The position numbers and the translations under genes are program-made. The notes under the pieces were generated by a model. It searched no databases and was not told the DNA's origin. It saw only the letters and a program-made list of their open reading frames with translations. DNA of 64,000 nt from Paraflavitalea sp. CAU 1676 (GTDB lineage Bacteria; Bacteroidota; Bacteroidia; Chitinophagales; Chitinophagaceae): positions 248,001 to 312,000 of the forward strand of contig NZ_JARHUJ010000011.1 in NCBI RefSeq assembly GCF_029223285.1, written 5' to 3'. How positions within the stretch are numbered: the first letter of the stretch is position 1; every line of letters begins with the position of its first letter. This document shows, piece after piece, positions 60,793 through 64,000 of this stretch.

Positions 60793-62553
60793 TTAATTGG
60801 TCAATGATACCCGTCCGTTGTGGATCATGATATGAAATTTATCAGGATTGCCTTTGTATAGGTAGATTGACAATTTCTTAAACGAATCGGCCGTGAACTT
60901 GCTCAACTTGCCGTCGTAAGAGATTGATCCCACGACCGAGGTAAGTACACCGTTATCGAAATTCACATTCTTGAATCTTAAAGTATACCCCCTGCCGGCC
61001 AGCTCGCGGGCGATACGGTCCAGATCATCCGAAGTCATGCTGTTGGTCAACTCAAGCAATGGTTGCTCTTCGAGAGGCACTTTATCGGCTTCCATCCCGG
61101 CAGATGCTGCGGGAGCTATTGCGATCAGATCGCCGCTCATCACAGTTCTCCGAACCGGTGTTTCCTGTACCTGGGCATGGGCATTGCCCTTGCCAACAAC
61201 CGTTCCGCCCGACACATTGACTTCAGAGGCATACACCATCCGCACTTCATCCGCCGCGATCGAAATATCGTTGTCAGGTGTAGCCACGGCAACCACATTT
61301 TTGACTTTTACCGGTGGTGCAGGAGGCTGGGCAGGCTGCGAAGGCTGTGGCGCTTCTACAGGCACAGGAGGCGCAGGAGGCGTTGCTGGCTGTGCTGGCT
61401 GCTGGCCTTTTACCGGAGCAGGAGGAGCGGGTGGTGCGGCCAATTTGGAGGGCCTGGGAGCAAGCGGCGGAGCCGGAGGTTCCAGGTCGCCGTATGCCTT
61501 TTCGAAAGCGGCTTTTTCATCTGCCTTTGTCAGGTCGAAGGATTTGACCGTTCCATCTCTGAGGGTGACTTTTGCTTTGTCACCCTTCTCGGTAATCATG
61601 ATCTGCTTTATATTCCTTTTCTTGAATTCCGCGTCTATGTCGATCGTTTTCACCGGTACCGTATCTGTTATATTTGATACGGTTACGGAGGTGTTGGTGA
61701 TCGTTACCTTCCGGAAGGCCAGCAACACTACCACAAGCAGTGGTAGTATAAACAGGAACCTCATGAGGTGCGCATTGGCACTTTTGTTCTTGTTCATCAT
61801 GACAATTCTTTTTTTGAGTGAGGAAAAATTGAAATTAGAGGTGAAGCTGAACGGGGCAACACCGGTTACCTTCAACAAAAGGTATTGGTACTGCTTTCGG
61901 TCGAGACCGCTTTGCAACACCTGGTGATCGGCTATGTATTCCAGGTTTTGCCGGATGGCTTTCCGGATAAGCCAGGCAAAAGGATTGTACCAATTGGTAA
62001 TACATAACAGTTCGCTCCACCAGAGATCGAGTGAATGACGTTGTTTTATGTGAATGAATTCATGTCTGATGATTTCCCTGAGCTCATGGTCCTGATGGAG
62101 ATGGCGATTAACGTAGATAGCATTTCCCGTAGAGAAAGGGATGATCTTTTTTTCAACATGGAACAATTTTACGTCGCCATCAGACAATAGTACAGCCGAC
62201 GAAAGTAGCCGCCGCAGCGACCAGTATTGTACCAGCATTCGAATCAGCATCAGGACAGTGCCTGCCGCTACCAGTAAGGATACAACCGCCCAAACGATTT
62301 CCTTTCTTTCAACCGGCAGATATGCCTTGCCGGCATTGGTGAGCGATGGTATATAGTTAACAACGGTAGCATCGATCCAACCCCGCCTTTGTAACAAACT
62401 GCCTACATCAACCATAGGTATCAGGAAACATACCGCAGAGTATAGTAATAAATACCACCGGTTCCAGTTATGAAATGTAAGCCTGCGCAGCAGCAACCAG
62501 TAAAACAGGTATACTACTGTCAAGGCAATGGATAGTTTGAGGATATACTGCAT
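60793..62553 (-). CDS. M56/BlaR1-type membrane metallopeptidase with Pro-rich linker
   Basis: A 586-residue paralogue of the next gene. The M56 part has four membrane helices, HEFIH at 164-168 and LEYIADHQVL as third-ligand region, 55-60 percent alike by eye to the neighbour. After the last helix (FILPLLVVVLLAF) comes a stretch IKQIMITEKGDKAKVTLRDG, then a Pro/Ala-rich spacer (about residues 353-420, repeats of APPAPP and QPAQP), and a C-terminal domain (LTNSMTSDDLDRIARELAGRGYTLRFKNVNFDNG) unlike the penicillin-binding domain of BlaR1. The signal sensed is unknown. It begins six bases after blaI. Confidence 0.88.
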   Translation of the reverse strand: MQYILKLSIALTVVYLFYWLLLRRLTFHNWNRWYLLLYSAVCFLIPMVDVGSLLQRRGWIDATVVNYIPSLTNAGKAYLPVERKEIVWAVVSLLVAAGTVLMLIRMLVQYWSLRRLLSSAVLLSDGDVKLFHVEKKIIPFSTGNAIYVNRHLHQDHELREIIRHEFIHIKQRHSLDLWWSELLCITNWYNPFAWLIRKAIRQNLEYIADHQVLQSGLDRKQYQYLLLKVTGVAPFSFTSNFNFSSLKKRIVMMNKNKSANAHLMRFLFILPLLVVVLLAFRKVTITNTSVTVSNITDTVPVKTIDIDAEFKKRNIKQIMITEKGDKAKVTLRDGTVKSFDLTKADEKAAFEKAYGDLEPPAPPLAPRPSKLAAPPAPPAPVKGQQPAQPATPPAPPVPVEAPQPSQPAQPPAPPVKVKNVVAVATPDNDISIAADEVRMVYASEVNVSGGTVVGKGNAHAQVQETPVRRTVMSGDLIAIAPAASAGMEADKVPLEEQPLLELTNSMTSDDLDRIARELAGRGYTLRFKNVNFDNGVLTSVVGSISYDGKLSKFTADSFKKLSIYLYKGNPDKFHIMIHNGRVSLTN

Positions 62554-62559
62554 ACGTTT

Positions 62560-62919
62560 TTACTTCTTTCCTTCAATCATATCGATGATCTCCTGTAATT
62601 CTTCGGGGCTCAGTTTCTTTTGCTCCACGAAGAAGTTCACCAGCTCTTTATAGCTGTTATCGAAGTAATTCTTGACTACGCCGTTCATAAAGGTTTTTTT
62701 ATATTCCTCCTCGGTCATAGCCGGTGTATACAAATAGGCATTCCCTACCAGCTTACTGCGCAGCATACCCTTTCTTTCCAGGTTCTTAATGGTAGACGCA
62801 AGGGTGGTATAAGGAGGCCTGGGTTCGTCCATCAATTCCAGAAATACCTTTACGTTACCCTCTCCGGCCTTCCACACTGCCATCATCGCGTCCTCTTCCT
62901 GGGGTGTTAATTTCTCCAT
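62560..62919 (-). CDS. BlaI/MecI/CopY family repressor
   Basis: A 119-residue winged-helix repressor of the BlaI/MecI family: MEKLTPQEEDAMMAVWKAGEG, PPYTTLASTIKNLERKGML (recognition helix), and a C-terminal dimer helix (LVNFFVEQKKLSPEELQEIIDMI). In the classic system the M56 sensor cleaves the repressor to free its operon. It is first in the operon, followed six bases later by two M56 genes, and two near-perfect operators precede it, so it probably represses itself and both sensors. No beta-lactamase gene is in the window. Confidence 0.92.
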   Translation of the reverse strand: MEKLTPQEEDAMMAVWKAGEGNVKVFLELMDEPRPPYTTLASTIKNLERKGMLRSKLVGNAYLYTPAMTEEEYKKTFMNGVVKNYFDNSYKELVNFFVEQKKLSPEELQEIIDMIEGKK

Positions 62920-62922
62920 CTG

Positions 62923-62937
62923 TACGATATTTTCGTA
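62923..62937. promoter_or_regulatory. BlaI-type operator, proximal
   Basis: TACGA-N5-TCGTA, three bases before the repressor ATG. Confidence 0.75.
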
Positions 62938-62941
62938 AACC

Positions 62942-62956
62942 TACGACAATATCGTA
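62942..62956. promoter_or_regulatory. BlaI-type operator, distal
   Basis: TACGA-N5-TCGTA with an extra outer C-G pair (62941, 62957). Centres of the two operators are 19 bases apart, so two dimers would bind on nearly the same helix face. Confidence 0.78.
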
Positions 62957-63068
62957 GACCTTCCAATTATTTTCTCCCTCATTTTGTTAAAAGAGACTTC
63001 TCATTATACAGTAAGATGGTTTACAGTTACTTTTGGGGCCACAAACCTCATTCAAAATTTCGACCGCG

Positions 63069-63557
63069 ATGAAGAAATGGATACTGACAACAGCCACTTT
63101 ATTGTTTGTCTTACTTGCTGTGGCACAAACGGATACAACCTATCCCTACAAGCGTTTCCCGACCGTACCGCCTTTCACTTTGTTACAGGCCGATAGCACA
63201 AATTTTACCAAAGACCAGTTGAAGAAAGGACCCGTGCTGGTGATGTTCTTTAGTCCGGGTTGCGATCATTGCCAGCATCAGATGGAAGACATGATGAAAA
63301 GCATTGATAAGTTCAAGCATGCCCAACTGGTATTGGCCACCTATCAGAAATTTGAAGAAATGGTGGAGTTTATCAATTATTTCGAACTGAGTAAGCATCC
63401 TAATATCAAAGTGGGCCGGGATGAAAAGTTTTTCCTGCCCCCCTTTTATCATATCCAAAGCCTGCCTTACCTCGCAGCATACGACAAGAAAGGCGACCTG
63501 GTGAATACCTGGCAGGGAAATGTGGCGGTAGAGACTTTGCTCAAAGCCCTCCAGTAA
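63069..63557 (+). CDS. Thioredoxin-like exported protein
   Basis: A 162-residue exported thioredoxin-fold protein from the ATG at 63069 (MKKWILTTATLLFVLLAVAQ as signal). The redox motif is MFFSPGCDHCQHQME (Cys65-x2-Cys68); LPYLAAYDKKGDLVNTWQG holds the cis-Pro and the following strand. It resembles TlpA/ResA-type periplasmic reductases or AhpC-like folds; the partner is not known. A TACTTTTG -7-like element at 63028 lies 33 bases upstream. Confidence 0.85.
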   Translation: MKKWILTTATLLFVLLAVAQTDTTYPYKRFPTVPPFTLLQADSTNFTKDQLKKGPVLVMFFSPGCDHCQHQMEDMMKSIDKFKHAQLVLATYQKFEEMVEFINYFELSKHPNIKVGRDEKFFLPPFYHIQSLPYLAAYDKKGDLVNTWQGNVAVETLLKALQ

Positions 63558-63570
63558 TTCCGGATTTAGA

Positions 63571-63601
63571 TTGCATCTTGTGTTTTCATGGCCTACCTTT
63601 G
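63571..63601 (+). promoter_or_regulatory. Promoter of mdh
   Basis: TTG (63571-63573), 20-base spacer, TACCTTTG (63594-63601). The leader of about 65 bases contains a small TCCGT / ACGGA hairpin. Confidence 0.68.
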
Positions 63602-63661
63602 CCCCGCCTGCCGGATCCGTCTGAAACGGACAGACAGGATTTACACATTGATCAACTCTAA

Positions 63662-64000
<339 letters not shown>

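Noticed and set aside
63604-63645. Repeat element or riboswitch in the mdh leader
   Set aside because: Only a small TCCGT / ACGGA hairpin and a partial GACAGACAGG repeat; no conserved aptamer pattern.

Overview
The window reads as chromosomal DNA of a Bacteroidota bacterium, most likely a member or close relative of the Chitinophagaceae. The reasons are type IX secretion and gliding genes (porV, porU, gldJ), cargo proteins with C-terminal type IX sorting domains, TonB-dependent receptors with an N-terminal carboxypeptidase-like repeat, many SPII lipoproteins, a short-chain-type threonine dehydrogenase, and promoters of the TTG-N19/20-TAnnTTTG class instead of the sigma-70 type. No phage, insertion sequence, CRISPR array or rRNA operon was seen. 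The two edge genes (an EnvC-like factor at the left, mdh at the right) are cut by the window.

Layout. 1-11161: envelope and secretion block: EnvC-like factor, DUF4292 lipoprotein, dut and ispF on the minus strand, porV and porU, then divergent gldJ and murF, and a CHAD protein. 11198-27911: a nearly complete sulfur block: metZ, OsmC-like protein, metX, a TonB receptor, a siroheme-synthase/permease fusion, cysI, cysJ, cobA, cysN, cysD, cysH and a lipoprotein of the formylglycine-generating-enzyme family. Together these take sulfate to APS, sulfite, sulfide and homocysteine, make the siroheme needed for sulfite reduction, and may import a sulfur compound. A palindrome of form TCTA-N9-TAGA recurs at four places here, with a degenerate fifth copy, and is a candidate shared operator. 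28006-41634: mixed housekeeping and accessory genes (GH18 chitinase, aconitase, PspC and AraC proteins, a small independent transcript with a 21-codon ORF, kdsA, threonine dehydrogenase, DUF1080, acylphosphatase, PhyH dioxygenase, isocitrate dehydrogenase, tandem Crp/Fnr regulators). 41636-48354: a PmoA-family protein, a TonB receptor behind a TPP riboswitch, two head-GIN (DUF2807) proteins and an esterase lipoprotein. 48434-50862: initiator tRNA, era and der. 50990-55767: a tiny lipoprotein and two large paralogous type IX cargo proteins. 55858-58542: accC, accB and efp. 58800-62956: a blaI-blaR1-blaR1 operon with two operators; one sensor carries TonB-plug-like repeats and a GldM-like end. 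63069-64000: a thioredoxin-like protein and the start of mdh.

The observations I rate highest are the shared sulfur palindrome, the EF-P whose modification loop carries Arg32 instead of a PGKG lysine, the chimeric M56 sensor, the precorrin-2 dehydrogenase/TSUP permease fusion, and the independent small transcript at about 33185-33330. Everything was read by eye; family assignments rest on remembered motifs and no database search was run.
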